Both the position numbers and the translations under genes were made by a program. Positions 1-10,213 of a stretch of 64,000 bases of DNA are shown in pieces. This stretch comes from Bacteroidota bacterium (lineage in GTDB: Bacteria > Bacteroidota > Ignavibacteria > Ignavibacteriales > Ignavibacteriaceae), in the NCBI GenBank assembly GCA_021824565.1, contig JAKAKL010000122.1, forward strand, positions 1 to 64,000, in the 5' to 3' direction. Numbering within the stretch: position 1 is the first letter of the stretch; every line of letters begins with the position of its first letter. Below the pieces are notes generated by a model. It did no database searches. It had not been told where the DNA came from and worked only from the letters and a program-made list of their open reading frames with translations.

Positions 1-287
1 TAACTCCAGTCGGGCTACGCCCTCCTTACGTTACCCGAATGCAGTACTTTAACTAACATATTTATTAACTTTATTACTGACATTTCTAAAGAGTTTTGTA
101 TACTGACATTTTTAAAGAGTTAATACAGGTAATAATTTATCAATAAAACTGATAATGATTAAAAACAAATCTCAAAATCTTCTTTAAATTCAAACAATTT
201 TGATAACCCATTCTCATTTAGTTATTTTTGCAATTCAAAATTACTGCCCGCCGCTGTTAGGCGGATAAAAAATATATTGGATTAATT
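1..287. repeat. Intergenic region with a 20-bp direct repeat
   Basis: No gene is visible. The first bases hold a short hairpin-prone motif (CGGGC-TAC-GCCC), and a near-identical 20-bp direct repeat (ACTGACATTT, then C or T, then TAAAGAGTT) occurs at 76-95 and 102-121 with a 26-bp period. The rest is AT-rich leader of proS. A CCGCC...GGCGG imperfect hairpin lies just before the proS start, at about 248-266. No clear function can be assigned. Confidence 0.4.
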
Positions 288-1979
288 ATGCGTTTAAGTA
301 AATCTTTTGTCCCAACTTTAAAAGAAGTTCCAAACGATGCTGTAGTTGCAAGCCATGTATACATGCTTCGTGCTGGAATGATCAGAATGCTGTCTGCCGG
401 AATTTATTCTTTTCTGCCACTCGGTTATAGAGTGATAAAAAAAGTTTCCCAAATAATAAGAGAAGAGATGGACGCAATCGGCGGTCAGGAGTTTCACCTG
501 CCCGGATTGAACCCAAGAGAAATCTGGGAAGAATCAAACCGGGTTGAAGCGTTCGGTGATACTATGTTTCATGTAAAGAACCGCGATTATATTTTGGCGC
601 CGACACATGAAGAGATAATGACATTTCACGCAAGGAACGTTTTAAAATCTTATAAAGATTTGCCGCAGATTTGGTATCAGATTCAAACTAAGTTTAGAAA
701 CGAAGCGCGCCCAAGAAGCGGGGTTATTCGCGGCAGGCAATTCTTAATGAAAGATTCTTATTCATTTGATGCGACATGGCAGGAGCTGGATAAGTCGTAT
801 AAACTTCATGATGAAGCTTATCGAAAAATTTTCGACCGCTGTGACTTGAAATATTTTGTTGTCGGAGCGTCAAGCGGTGCGATGGGCGGAACCGGTTCGG
901 AAGAATTTATGGTTAAATCTGATGCCGGGGAAGATACGGTTGCTCATTGCGACAAATGCGGCTACGCAGCAAATGTTGAAGTTGCGCAGTCAAAAATTCA
1001 ACAAAAAAACCGTGCTGAAAAAAGTTTAGACTTAAAAGAAATTTCAACGCCGAATGTAAAATCAATTGATGAGCTTTGCGCTTTCTTGAAGATTGATGAG
1101 ACTGAATGCGCAAAATCCAGAGTTTATATTAATGACGATAAGCCGGTTTTAATTCTGATGTGCGGCAACGATGAAGTTAACGAAACAAAATTAGAAAAAG
1201 TTCTTGGAGGGAAAATTCGTCCGGCGCATACCGACGAGCTAAAAGAAATTACCGGCGCTGATGCAGGTTCTATTGGACCAATTAATTTCAGAGGAAGAAT
1301 AATAGCAGATAATCGGCTTCATGATGCGAATAATTTATACAGCGGTGCAAACAAAAATGATTTTCACATCGGCGGAATAGATTTGAAAAGAGATGTAAAA
1401 AATCTTGAATACGCTGACTTAAGAATTGTGAGATCAGGAGAAAGCTGCCCGACCTGCGGCGGGAAGTTAGAGGTTTTCAGCGCAATCGAGCTTGGACATA
1501 TTTTTAAATTAGGTACAAAATATTCAGATTCAATGGGCGCAAATTTTCTTGATGAGTCCGGCAAAGAAAACCCAATCATCATGGGAAGCTACGGCATTGG
1601 CGTCGAGCGCGTTATGGCTTGCTACATTGAACAGCATCACGATGACAACGGAATTGTTTGGGATAAAACTCTTGCGCCTTTCCAAATATCTTTGATCAGT
1701 CTAAACATGAAAAAGCAAGAAGTAATAGATGCTTCAGAAAAAATTTATAGCGATTTGACCGCCAGCGGATTAGAAGTTCTTTTTGATGACAGAGTTGATG
1801 CTCAAGCAGGCTTTAAGTTTAAAGATGCAGACTTGTTAGGAATGCCTATCCAAATTATAGTCGGCGACAAAAAGCTTAAAGAAAACAAAGTCGAAGTTAA
1901 AATTAGAAAAACAAATGAAAGATTTGATTCTAACTTAAGCGAACTGTCCGGCAAAGTTACAGAAATCTTAAATCGTTAG
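288..1979 (+). CDS. proS: Prolyl-tRNA synthetase, bacterial type with editing insertion
   Basis: Charges tRNA-Pro with proline in the cytosol. The 563-aa length fits the bacterial class II ProRS. Class II motif 2 is seen around residues 135-160 (TKFRNEARPRSGVIRGRQF, then MKDSYSFD), and motif 3 near residue 430 (GSYGIGVERVMACYIEQHHDD). Between them, at about residues 220-390, lies the YbaK-like editing insertion that hydrolyses mischarged Ala-tRNA-Pro (PVLILMCGNDEVNETKLEKV, then GADAGSIGP). The C-terminal anticodon-binding domain begins at about residue 460. It stands alone, followed on the opposite strand by the TolC gene only five bases away; a T-run after the stop may end transcription. Confidence 0.97.
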   Translation: MRLSKSFVPTLKEVPNDAVVASHVYMLRAGMIRMLSAGIYSFLPLGYRVIKKVSQIIREEMDAIGGQEFHLPGLNPREIWEESNRVEAFGDTMFHVKNRDYILAPTHEEIMTFHARNVLKSYKDLPQIWYQIQTKFRNEARPRSGVIRGRQFLMKDSYSFDATWQELDKSYKLHDEAYRKIFDRCDLKYFVVGASSGAMGGTGSEEFMVKSDAGEDTVAHCDKCGYAANVEVAQSKIQQKNRAEKSLDLKEISTPNVKSIDELCAFLKIDETECAKSRVYINDDKPVLILMCGNDEVNETKLEKVLGGKIRPAHTDELKEITGADAGSIGPINFRGRIIADNRLHDANNLYSGANKNDFHIGGIDLKRDVKNLEYADLRIVRSGESCPTCGGKLEVFSAIELGHIFKLGTKYSDSMGANFLDESGKENPIIMGSYGIGVERVMACYIEQHHDDNGIVWDKTLAPFQISLISLNMKKQEVIDASEKIYSDLTASGLEVLFDDRVDAQAGFKFKDADLLGMPIQIIVGDKKLKENKVEVKIRKTNERFDSNLSELSGKVTEILNR

Positions 1980-1984
1980 TTTTT

Positions 1985-3277
1985 TTATTTCAATACTCCC
2001 ATCGCTCTTCGCAAGCGTACGAAAGTTACCTGATAATTATAAAGCGATTGAATGTAGGAAGCGCTTGCGTTTGCCATTCCAACGCGTGCATCAGTTATTT
2101 CAATCGGACTTCCAACGCCTTCGCGATATCTTGCGTCTGCAAGCTTTAAAGTTTCTTCCGCTTGAATTACTAGAGTCTTTGTAGCTGCGATTTGTTCCTT
2201 TGCCTGCTGTAAATTTGAATACTGCTGCTGTACGTCAAGATTAACCGCCTGGATTGTAGCATCGCTTGCGGCTTGTGTTGTTTCAAGATTTGCTTTAGCC
2301 TGTTCAATGCCGGCGTCAAGCGCAAAGCCTTGAAAAATCGGAAGTGAAAATGTTACACCAACATTCCATGAATATAAAAATTGCTGATCAATCGTGTAGC
2401 TCCGCCAGTTATATCCTGCTGTCGCATTTATTGAAGGCAGGTTTGCCGTCCATGCGGAAGTTAATAAAGATTGGCTGGCGCTTACTTTATATTTATCAGA
2501 TAATATTTCCGGGCGGTTGCTTATAGCTGTTTGATACGCATAATTGTAACTAATGCTGTCCTGATTTAATTCTAAAATATCTTTTAATTGAAAATTTTCG
2601 GGAAGCTTCGTGTTTAAAATATTTTCAAGCTGAATTTTAGATAACCGTAAATTATTTTCAGCAGCAATTAAATTAACTTTTGCGTTTGCTGCATCAGTCT
2701 TTGCAGTAAGAACATCATATTCGGGATGAGTGCCGGCTTTATAGAAAGCCTCCGCTTGAACAAGATGCTCATTCGCTTGAGCGAGAGTCTGCGCATAAAC
2801 GCTGTCCATTCTTAATGCCTGGAGATAATTAAAAAACGCAATGTTAGCTGCAAGAATTAAATCCTGCTTTGCGCTTATGAAGTCTTGATGAGAAGCATCC
2901 TGAAGATCTGAGTAAGCTGAAATTCGAGAGTAAGTTTTTCCGAAATCAAAAATTTGCTGCTGCAGTTGAAACCCCGCTGCAAAATTCTGGTAGTCCGAAG
3001 TCCGTGCTGTTGGACCCAGAAACGTAGTTCCCTCGTTATTACTCCAGCTTGATTGAAAAATAAGTTGAGGGAAAATTGCTGATCTTGTAAGTTTCAAATT
3101 TGCTGAATTTATATTGTAATTGCCTTCAGCAATTTTAATCTGCGGATTATTTTTCAACGCTAAATCAACGCATTCCTTAAGAGTTAGAGTATCGCTTTGG
3201 CTAAACGATAATTCCGAGAAGGCTAAAATCCAAAATAAAAGTTTTAAACAATTCTTAAGCATTAATCTCATCTCCAT
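1985..3277 (-). CDS. TolC-family outer-membrane efflux protein
   Basis: Outer-membrane channel of a tripartite efflux system. The protein is 430 aa. It opens with a signal peptide (LLFWILAFSELSFSQS) followed by the typical TolC start DTLTLKECVDLALKNNPQIKIAEG. Two long alpha-helical repeats with Ala/Gln-rich coiled coils and the family ending (ADARYREGVGSPIEITDARV) are present. It is the last gene of the adaptor-pump-channel operon, and its start overlaps the end of the pump gene by about 23 bases. Internal ATGs at residues 3 and 6 are possible starts, and the one at residue 6 reduces the overlap. Substrate unknown. Confidence 0.93.
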   Translation of the reverse strand: MEMRLMLKNCLKLLFWILAFSELSFSQSDTLTLKECVDLALKNNPQIKIAEGNYNINSANLKLTRSAIFPQLIFQSSWSNNEGTTFLGPTARTSDYQNFAAGFQLQQQIFDFGKTYSRISAYSDLQDASHQDFISAKQDLILAANIAFFNYLQALRMDSVYAQTLAQANEHLVQAEAFYKAGTHPEYDVLTAKTDAANAKVNLIAAENNLRLSKIQLENILNTKLPENFQLKDILELNQDSISYNYAYQTAISNRPEILSDKYKVSASQSLLTSAWTANLPSINATAGYNWRSYTIDQQFLYSWNVGVTFSLPIFQGFALDAGIEQAKANLETTQAASDATIQAVNLDVQQQYSNLQQAKEQIAATKTLVIQAEETLKLADARYREGVGSPIEITDARVGMANASASYIQSLYNYQVTFVRLRRAMGVLK

Positions 3278-6200
3278 TTTCAGTAATCATTTTTTTTCTG
3301 AATCTTTCTTCAAATAGAGTATAAAGAGTCGGAATAAAAAGTAAAGTCAGGAATGTTGAAACTGTTAATCCGCCGATAACAGCGATAGCTAGCGGTCCCT
3401 GGGAAGTTTCTCCGCCAACGCCGAGTGCTAATGGAATCAATCCTAAAACAGTAGCTAATGAAGTCATCAAAATCGGGCGAAGTCTTGTTGTTCCACCTTT
3501 AACCACAGCCTCGTGCAGTTCCATTCCTGTTTTCCTAAGTTTATTTGTATAATCAACAAGCAGAATTCCATTTGAAACAACAATACCTATCATAACAATT
3601 ACGCCTTCAAAAGAAGTAACAGATAAAGTTGTATCTGTAAGGAATAAAGCCCACACGACACCGACCATTCCCAGAGGAACAGTAAACATAATTATAAATG
3701 GATCAATAAGTGATTGAAATTGAGAAGCCATAACCATATAGACAAGAATAATTGCAAGTCCTAAAGCAAGCATTAAGTCGCTAAAGGTTTGCTGCTGTTG
3801 TTCAACGTTGCCGCTTTGCTGAATTGTAAATCCAGAAGGAACCTGGATTTTATCTAACTTGGTTTGAATTTCCTTTGCTACGCTTCCAAGATCTCTTCCG
3901 GTAACATTTGCGGTAACTTCTACAATTCTTTCTTCATATTTTCTGTCAATTTGAACTGGAGATGTTGATTGAACAATCTTAACTAAGTTGCTTAGTTTGA
4001 TAAGATCGCCCTGCGAATTCTGAACGGTTAGATTCTCCAGATCTTCAATTTTATCGCGGTAATCCTGGGAAAGTCTAACAAGAATATTATACTGGTTGCC
4101 GTTTGAAGGCTCCGTATATTGCGATGCTACGGTTCCATTTATTGCTGTTGTTATAGTGTTTGATATTTGTTGAACGCTTATTCCTAAAGCGCCTGCTTTT
4201 TCTCTATCAATAACAACCTGTAGTTCGGGGAGATTATTATCGCGGGAGATTAAAACATCTGTGGCACCAGGAGTCGAACTGACAGCATTCGATACTTCTT
4301 GCGCTAATTTATTTGATGTATTAAAATCTTCTCCGCTAATTACAACATCGATAGGCGCTGATGAGCCAAAGTTTAATAAGAATCTTAAGAAACCGCTTGG
4401 ATTAAGATAAATTTTCGCTCCTGGAAGCCGTGTAAGCATTGGACGGAGTTTATTCATAATTTCAAATACGCTTCTTGATCTGTCAGATGGAGGAACAAGC
4501 TGAATACTTAGGTTTGCAGCGTGGCTTCCCGGATTAGAGCCAAATAAATTTCCGCTTCTCTGAGAAGGAACTCCAATATCCGAGATCATTGTTCTAACTT
4601 CAGGAACATTTTTCTTAATAATGTTCTCAACCCTTTCAACAAACTTGGTTGTTTCTTCTATCCTTGTACCAACCGGCAGTCTTATCAAAATACTAAATTG
4701 ACTTTCATCAGTATCCGGGAAAAATTCAGTTCCAATAAATTTGAATAACAAAAATGATAATACGGCAAACCCGACTACACCGAAAATAACTATCCTGCGG
4801 TGCCTCAACGCCGACTGCAAAATATTTCTATAGGTATTATCAATTTTATCAAGCATGTTTTTGGCTTTAATCTGCATCCGGTGCGAAAGCTTTGTAGAAT
4901 TCGGATCAGCTTCTCTTTCAGCGTGAAGAAACTTATAACATAAAAGCGGCGTAACAGTTCTTGATACAAAGAAGGACGCGAATAAGGCAACCGCTATTGT
5001 AATAACGAGAGGCGCAAATAAAAGTTTTGCAATACCGGTCAAGAATATTACAGGAAGAAAAACTATAACAGTAGTTAGCGTTGAAATAAAAATTGGCGCA
5101 GCGACTTCAAGTGCCGCATCAAGAGTAGATTGCATTTTCCCGATTTTTGTTTCAGCCATTACGCTATAATGACGGGATATTGCTTCAAGCTCGACGATGG
5201 AATCGTCCACAAGTCGCCCGATTCCGAGGGCAAGTCCGCCGAAGGTCATTATATTAAGTGTTGTGCCGCTGAAACGGAAAAAAATAAACGTAACTAGAAT
5301 TGAAAGCGGTATTGCAACGAAGATTATTAAAGCGCTTCTTGAGTTTCTTAAAAAGATAATTATAACTATCATTGCAAGCATAGCGCCGAGAATTGCTTCC
5401 TGCTTTAAGCCGGCAATCGATTGGCTTATATACAAGCTTTGATCTGAAGCTAAAGTTGCCGTTACGGATTTAGGAACGTCTCTCAGGTGTTTTAATTCTT
5501 CTATTACGCTTTGAACAACCTGCACCGTATTTGCGCCGGAAGTTTTTTGAACCCTGAGAATTACACCAGGCTTCTGATTGGTTCTTATTATTTCTGTTTG
5601 CTCCTGGTAGGAGTCCTCAACTTTAGCAATGTCTTTAATTCTAATTGGAACGCCATTAACGGTTTTAATTACGATGTTGCCCATCGGTTCTACAACGCTA
5701 AACTCGCTTTCAGTTTTAAGAGAGTAATCATAGACACCGGATTTCAAATCTCCAGATGGAAGAATAAGATTTGAATTAGCAACAGCTTGAATTACATCGG
5801 AGAGAGGAATGTTTAACGCTTCAATTCTATTTCTATCGACTGTTATATGGATTTCTCTAATTTTTCCGCCCACTACGGATGCTGATGCAACTCCGGAAAT
5901 ATGTTCGAGCTGCGGCTCAATAACATTGTAAGCTAAGTCGTACATTGCCCGCTCATCAAGATTGCCGCTAAGTGCAACAGTACAAACCGGAACATTGGTA
6001 ATATCAAATCTTAAAACCAGAGGTTGAGAGACAGCGGTCGGAAGCAGATTTAAAATTCTATTTATTTTTTGAATAACATCTATAAGTTCAACATCGGTAT
6101 TAGCGTCCCAGTTAAAATTAACACGAACCTGAGAAATTCCTTCACGCGTAGATGATTGAACATAGCTGACATCATTTGCAGAGCTTACTGCACGTTCGAT

Positions 6201-6398
6201 CGGCACAGTTACTGTTTGTTCCATATCCGTCGGACTGGCGCCGTTGTAAAATGTAATAACGCTTACTACAGGAATCTGAATATTCGGCAGCATATCTATC
6301 GGAAGCTGTGTAAATGAAACAAACCCAAGAACGAAAATGGCTAAAGCTGCCATCAAAGTAGTAATTGGATATTTTAGTGCGAGGCGGGTTAACCACAT
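3255..6398 (-). CDS. RND-family efflux pump, inner-membrane subunit (AcrB/MdtB type)
   Basis: Proton-driven export pump of 1047 aa, the usual length for HAE1-type RND transporters. The N-terminus (LALKYPITTLMAALAIFVLGFVS) is TM1 and is followed by the periplasmic porter domain. The TM2-TM6 block is at about residues 335-540, with the conserved region GRLVDDSIVELEAISRHY. A second periplasmic half and TM8-12 follow, with a GIVVSNGILLVDYTNKLRKTG motif near residue 955. It sits between the adaptor (6-bp gap) and TolC genes and forms a complete efflux operon with them. No TetR- or MarR-type regulator lies next to it. Confidence 0.95.
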   Translation of the reverse strand: MWLTRLALKYPITTLMAALAIFVLGFVSFTQLPIDMLPNIQIPVVSVITFYNGASPTDMEQTVTVPIERAVSSANDVSYVQSSTREGISQVRVNFNWDANTDVELIDVIQKINRILNLLPTAVSQPLVLRFDITNVPVCTVALSGNLDERAMYDLAYNVIEPQLEHISGVASASVVGGKIREIHITVDRNRIEALNIPLSDVIQAVANSNLILPSGDLKSGVYDYSLKTESEFSVVEPMGNIVIKTVNGVPIRIKDIAKVEDSYQEQTEIIRTNQKPGVILRVQKTSGANTVQVVQSVIEELKHLRDVPKSVTATLASDQSLYISQSIAGLKQEAILGAMLAMIVIIIFLRNSRSALIIFVAIPLSILVTFIFFRFSGTTLNIMTFGGLALGIGRLVDDSIVELEAISRHYSVMAETKIGKMQSTLDAALEVAAPIFISTLTTVIVFLPVIFLTGIAKLLFAPLVITIAVALFASFFVSRTVTPLLCYKFLHAEREADPNSTKLSHRMQIKAKNMLDKIDNTYRNILQSALRHRRIVIFGVVGFAVLSFLLFKFIGTEFFPDTDESQFSILIRLPVGTRIEETTKFVERVENIIKKNVPEVRTMISDIGVPSQRSGNLFGSNPGSHAANLSIQLVPPSDRSRSVFEIMNKLRPMLTRLPGAKIYLNPSGFLRFLLNFGSSAPIDVVISGEDFNTSNKLAQEVSNAVSSTPGATDVLISRDNNLPELQVVIDREKAGALGISVQQISNTITTAINGTVASQYTEPSNGNQYNILVRLSQDYRDKIEDLENLTVQNSQGDLIKLSNLVKIVQSTSPVQIDRKYEERIVEVTANVTGRDLGSVAKEIQTKLDKIQVPSGFTIQQSGNVEQQQQTFSDLMLALGLAIILVYMVMASQFQSLIDPFIIMFTVPLGMVGVVWALFLTDTTLSVTSFEGVIVMIGIVVSNGILLVDYTNKLRKTGMELHEAVVKGGTTRLRPILMTSLATVLGLIPLALGVGGETSQGPLAIAVIGGLTVSTFLTLLFIPTLYTLFEERFRKKMITENGDEINA

Positions 6399-6403
6399 AA
6401 ACT

Positions 6404-7510
6404 TTACTCTGTAGGTTTAACTTTCATATTATCTTTAATTAAGTTTTGTCCGACAAAAACAATCTTGTCGCTTTCGGTAATACCGGATAGAATTTCATCT
6501 TTATTATCCTGCTGGATTCCAAGGGTTACATACTTTCTATGAACCACATTATCATGGCTTACTACAAAAACAAAATTTCCATTGTCGTTGTTAAGCACAA
6601 CCTGGTTTGGCAGGATTAAAGTGTTTTCCTTTTTGTCCATCACCAAAGTTATAGTTGCAAACATTCCCGGCTTTAGCTGGTTATTAAAATTATCAATATC
6701 AATTTCAACAGCCATGGTACGTGTTGAAAGATCTACCGCTTCGCTGATTTTTTTTATTTTTGCTTTGTAAAAAGAATTCGGCAAAGCGTCGGCAGTAACT
6801 CGTATCTCCAAAATTTTTGAAATATCCGGAACATCTTTCTCAGGAATATTTATAATTGATTTCAAGGAACTTACATCCATCAGTGTAAATAGAACTGCTC
6901 CAGATGGATTGGAGGAAGAGACGTAAGCGCCGGCATCTAAAAATCTTTTTGTAATATAACCTGAGAAAGTAGCGGTTACCTTGCAGTAACCCAGTTGGAT
7001 CAATGCATTATTATAATTAGCGAAAGCGGCTTCCTTTTGTGTAGAAGCAACGTCGTAAGCCGTTTTGGAATTATCAAGATCTTGCTTGGCTACAAGATTT
7101 TGAGCGAACAAAGATTTATTTCTCTCATAATTTAACTTTGTGTTTTCAAGGTTTGCCATTGCTTGAAGATAATTAGCACGAGCTTGTTTTGCATTCTGCG
7201 AGTATATTGTTGTGTCGATCAAAGCAAGGAGCTGATTTTTTTTAACTCTGTCTCCAATGTCGACATACATTTTTTCAATGTTTCCGGTTACTTTTGAGTA
7301 AACGCTTGCTTGCTGTATCGGCAAAATGTCTCCAGTCAAACTTTCGCTTCTTACTATTTCTCCGCGCTTTGCTGTGGAGACAACGACTGTCGGAACTGCT
7401 ACTGGTCTTCTTGAGGCTTCCGTTATAGATCTGACTACTTTTAAGACAACTAAGGCTAAAAGGATTATTCCGATTATGGATAGTGAAATGTAAAACTTTT
7501 TCTTTTGCAT
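6404..7510 (-). CDS. RND efflux periplasmic adaptor subunit (HlyD/MFP family)
   Basis: Membrane-fusion protein that couples the RND pump to TolC in the periplasm. It has 368 aa: one N-terminal membrane anchor (residues 7-26), then a lipoyl half-motif (VYSKVTGNIEKMYVDIGDRV), a coiled-coil hairpin (about 95-165), the second lipoyl half (QLGYCKVTATFSGYITKRFL) and beta-barrel plus membrane-proximal domains. First gene of the efflux operon; the 257-bp region before it is shared with the divergent PP2C gene and should hold promoters for both. Confidence 0.93.
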   Translation of the reverse strand: MQKKKFYISLSIIGIILLALVVLKVVRSITEASRRPVAVPTVVVSTAKRGEIVRSESLTGDILPIQQASVYSKVTGNIEKMYVDIGDRVKKNQLLALIDTTIYSQNAKQARANYLQAMANLENTKLNYERNKSLFAQNLVAKQDLDNSKTAYDVASTQKEAAFANYNNALIQLGYCKVTATFSGYITKRFLDAGAYVSSSNPSGAVLFTLMDVSSLKSIINIPEKDVPDISKILEIRVTADALPNSFYKAKIKKISEAVDLSTRTMAVEIDIDNFNNQLKPGMFATITLVMDKKENTLILPNQVVLNNDNGNFVFVVSHDNVVHRKYVTLGIQQDNKDEILSGITESDKIVFVGQNLIKDNMKVKPTE

Positions 7511-7767
7511 TAATTCTCCGGTTGAGATAAGCTAATTTTTTTTCCTAATTAAAATAATAAGACAATGATTTTGAATTTTCGGTTTAATGAAAAAGCAGCA
7601 AAAAACTTCTCTTTTAAAATTAATTATTTTTCAAGTAAATCTTATAATTCTCTTATTAAAATTTCTCAAGCAACCCATTACAATAAATAGTTATTGTAGG
7701 CACAGCATATAGTGTTTCAGTTATTTTCCTTATTTTTGGTTTCACAAAAAAGGAAAAAATAATTTAT

Positions 7768-8991
7768 ATGACTGAACCAAAAACTTTCTACAGAAAGTTA
7801 GATTTTTTACTGAATAAGATAGGACATGCTAAAACGGGTAAAGATTTTCTTTTTCTTATTGTGAAGGAATTGGAAAATACTTTCGCGCAGGATTTAAACA
7901 TAGGAAGAGGGCGCATTTATGAAGAGGAAGAAAATGATTTTGTATTAATTTCTCCGAAAGAGAATTTTAAAAACATGAAGATTACTTCTTCAATATCCAA
8001 AGATTCGGAGCCGGTTGAAGCCTTAATTAAGACTAAGAGCTATATCTTTGATAATCCATCTTTCAGTATTGATCCCGCGATAAATTTCAACAGAAAAGAA
8101 TATTCTATTCCGGCTGCATTTACGATAAGAGGTACGGAAAATTTTTGGATCATAATTTTTGAATTACGCAGCGGTTGGATTAGAGAAGAAATAGAGTTTT
8201 GTTTTAATGCTGTCCGATCTGCAATAAACTCAAAGTTATATTCGGAAGCTGTAAAAAATGAGATGGAGCAAGCCGGGCTTATACAGCAAAGTTTGCTTCC
8301 AACAGCGGCGCCGGTGATCCCCGGCTATCAGGTAAGCGGCTTTTCACAGCCGGCAGAGGTTGTCGGCGGAGATTTATATGACTATTTTAAATTTGATGAT
8401 ACAAGTTTTGGATTTTGTATCGGCGATGCAAGCGGACACGGAATACCGGCAGCACTTCTTGTAAGAGATGTTGTAACCGGCTTAAGGATGGGTCTCGAAA
8501 AAGAAATGAAGACGGTTTACACTTTAAAAAAATTAAACCGTGTAATAAATAAAAGCGTTTACTCATCATTGTTTGTCTCTCTTTTTTACGCCGATCTTGA
8601 AGTAGGCGGAAATTTATTTTATGTAAATGCCGGACACCCGCTGCCTTTTCTCGTTTCAGGAAAAGAAGTAACCGAGTTAAAATCTACCGGCTTAGTTTTC
8701 GGTGCTTTACCGGAAGTGTCAATTCATCAGACATATATTTATATAAAGCCGGGATCTGTGCTGGTTTTATACAGCGATGGGATTATAGAAAGGCAAAACC
8801 GGCATAAAGAAGAATATGGATTGGAGAGGCTTAAGGAAGTTGTGATAAAAAATCAGAAAAAAAATGCCGCTGAAATTTTAAACGAAATTTTTAACAGTGC
8901 AAAAAAATTCGGTAACAGTAATAAATGGGAAGACGATGCTACCGTAATAGTAATTAAGCGAGAAGAATTAGCAGTTACAAAAGAAAAGTAA
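7768..8991 (+). CDS. SpoIIE/RsbU-type PP2C serine phosphatase with N-terminal GAF-like region
   Basis: Protein serine/threonine phosphatase probably acting in a partner-switching signalling pathway. Of its 407 aa, residues 1-155 resemble a GAF-type sensor fold; the linker around 160-175 (EMEQAGLIQQSLLP) is the usual helix before the SpoIIE domain. Metal-binding residues are present: VVGGDLYDYF, GDASGHGIPAA, LYSDGIIE and WEDDAT. No anti-sigma factor or STAS antagonist gene lies nearby, so the target is unknown. A GGAAAAAAT stretch precedes the ATG. Forty bases separate it from the carbamate kinase gene. Confidence 0.9.
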   Translation: MTEPKTFYRKLDFLLNKIGHAKTGKDFLFLIVKELENTFAQDLNIGRGRIYEEEENDFVLISPKENFKNMKITSSISKDSEPVEALIKTKSYIFDNPSFSIDPAINFNRKEYSIPAAFTIRGTENFWIIIFELRSGWIREEIEFCFNAVRSAINSKLYSEAVKNEMEQAGLIQQSLLPTAAPVIPGYQVSGFSQPAEVVGGDLYDYFKFDDTSFGFCIGDASGHGIPAALLVRDVVTGLRMGLEKEMKTVYTLKKLNRVINKSVYSSLFVSLFYADLEVGGNLFYVNAGHPLPFLVSGKEVTELKSTGLVFGALPEVSIHQTYIYIKPGSVLVLYSDGIIERQNRHKEEYGLERLKEVVIKNQKKNAAEILNEIFNSAKKFGNSNKWEDDATVIVIKREELAVTKEK

Positions 8992-9030
8992 ACAATCAAT
9001 TCTAATAATAAAAGTTTCAAAAGAATTTTT

Positions 9031-10122
9031 ATGAAAAAGCGACTCAAAATATTTGCGCTTGGAGGGAATGAACTTTCTCCTGCCGGTTTAAAAGAAACTT
9101 CCGCTGGAAAAGTAACTGTTCAAAGTATTGAAGAACAGTGGAGAAGAACTTCATTTACGTGCAACCTTCTTGCAAATATAATTAAAGAAAATCCTGATGA
9201 CTATTACATTCTAACTCACGGCAACGGTCCGCAAGTAGGCGAATTAATTATGAACGGAAATTCCGCCCCGATCGAACTAGACGTTTGCGATGCAGATACA
9301 CAAGGGTCAATGGGATATATGCTCTCCCAACTAACAAACTCTCTTAGTATTTTGGGAATCAATAAAATAGCAGCAGAGACTATAACAAAAGTTGTTGTTG
9401 ATGAATACGATATTGCATTCCATTCACCTTCAAAATTTATCGGGCCTTCTTTTTCCAAGGAGACAGCACTTAAGAAACAGAGCAACGAAAATCATCCGTT
9501 TAGGTTTTATAAAAAAGATGAAAATGGAAATGAATTATGGCGCTGGGTTGTTGCTTCACCGGATCCGGTAGAGATTGTTGAAATAGAATTAATAGAAGCT
9601 AACCTTCGTGCAGGAATAATTCCTATCGCAGTTGGCGGCGGCGGAATACCTGTAAAAATAGTTAAGCCTATAATTTTGAATGGCGAGGAAATTTATAATT
9701 GCAAATTTGGGATTGACTACCGTAGAAAATTTAAATCCGGCAATCCGCCTGTTAGAATTTATTCCGGTGTTGAGGCAGTGATAGATAAAGACCTGGCTTC
9801 AAGCCTATTGGGAACAACTTTAATTCAACGAGCCGCGCAAAGCGGCGATGAGTTAGAAGCCGAACTAACTATTTTTACCGACATAGATGGAGTAAAATTA
9901 AATTATCAGCAGCAAGATCAAATCGATCTTAGGTATCTTACTTTAGCAGAAATAAAAAATTTTTATGGGGAAAAAATTTTCCCCGAGGGCAGTATGGGAC
10001 CTAAAATTAAAGCAGCTATTAATTTTTTAGAAGGCGGCGGCAAAAGAGTATTTATTACCAGATCAGATTTTTACAAAGAAACTCTGAAAGGCAGAAGAGG
10101 CACTCTTATAGAAAATAAATAA
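9031..10122 (+). CDS. Carbamate kinase family protein
   Basis: Predicted to transfer phosphate between carbamoyl phosphate and ADP, giving ATP, carbamate and ADP/ATP exchange. Amino-acid kinase motifs are seen: ALGGNELSP at the N-terminus, HGNGPQVG near residue 65, AVGGGGIPV near 200, GVEAVIDKDLASSLL near 247, and EGSMGPKIKAA near 323. At 363 aa it is about 50 residues longer than usual carbamate kinases; the extra length lies around residues 140-190 and 210-245. No arginine deiminase or ornithine carbamoyltransferase gene is nearby, so the pathway is open. It may act in purine or cyanate-type carbamoyl phosphate use. Confidence 0.85.
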   Translation: MKKRLKIFALGGNELSPAGLKETSAGKVTVQSIEEQWRRTSFTCNLLANIIKENPDDYYILTHGNGPQVGELIMNGNSAPIELDVCDADTQGSMGYMLSQLTNSLSILGINKIAAETITKVVVDEYDIAFHSPSKFIGPSFSKETALKKQSNENHPFRFYKKDENGNELWRWVVASPDPVEIVEIELIEANLRAGIIPIAVGGGGIPVKIVKPIILNGEEIYNCKFGIDYRRKFKSGNPPVRIYSGVEAVIDKDLASSLLGTTLIQRAAQSGDELEAELTIFTDIDGVKLNYQQQDQIDLRYLTLAEIKNFYGEKIFPEGSMGPKIKAAINFLEGGGKRVFITRSDFYKETLKGRRGTLIENK

Positions 10123-10213
10123 TACAAACAAAATTTTACACGCATATTATTCAAATAAATATTTTATATTTGATCGAAAAATTTTTATTGTTAGGGGAAA
10201 AAGAAAGCTCTGA

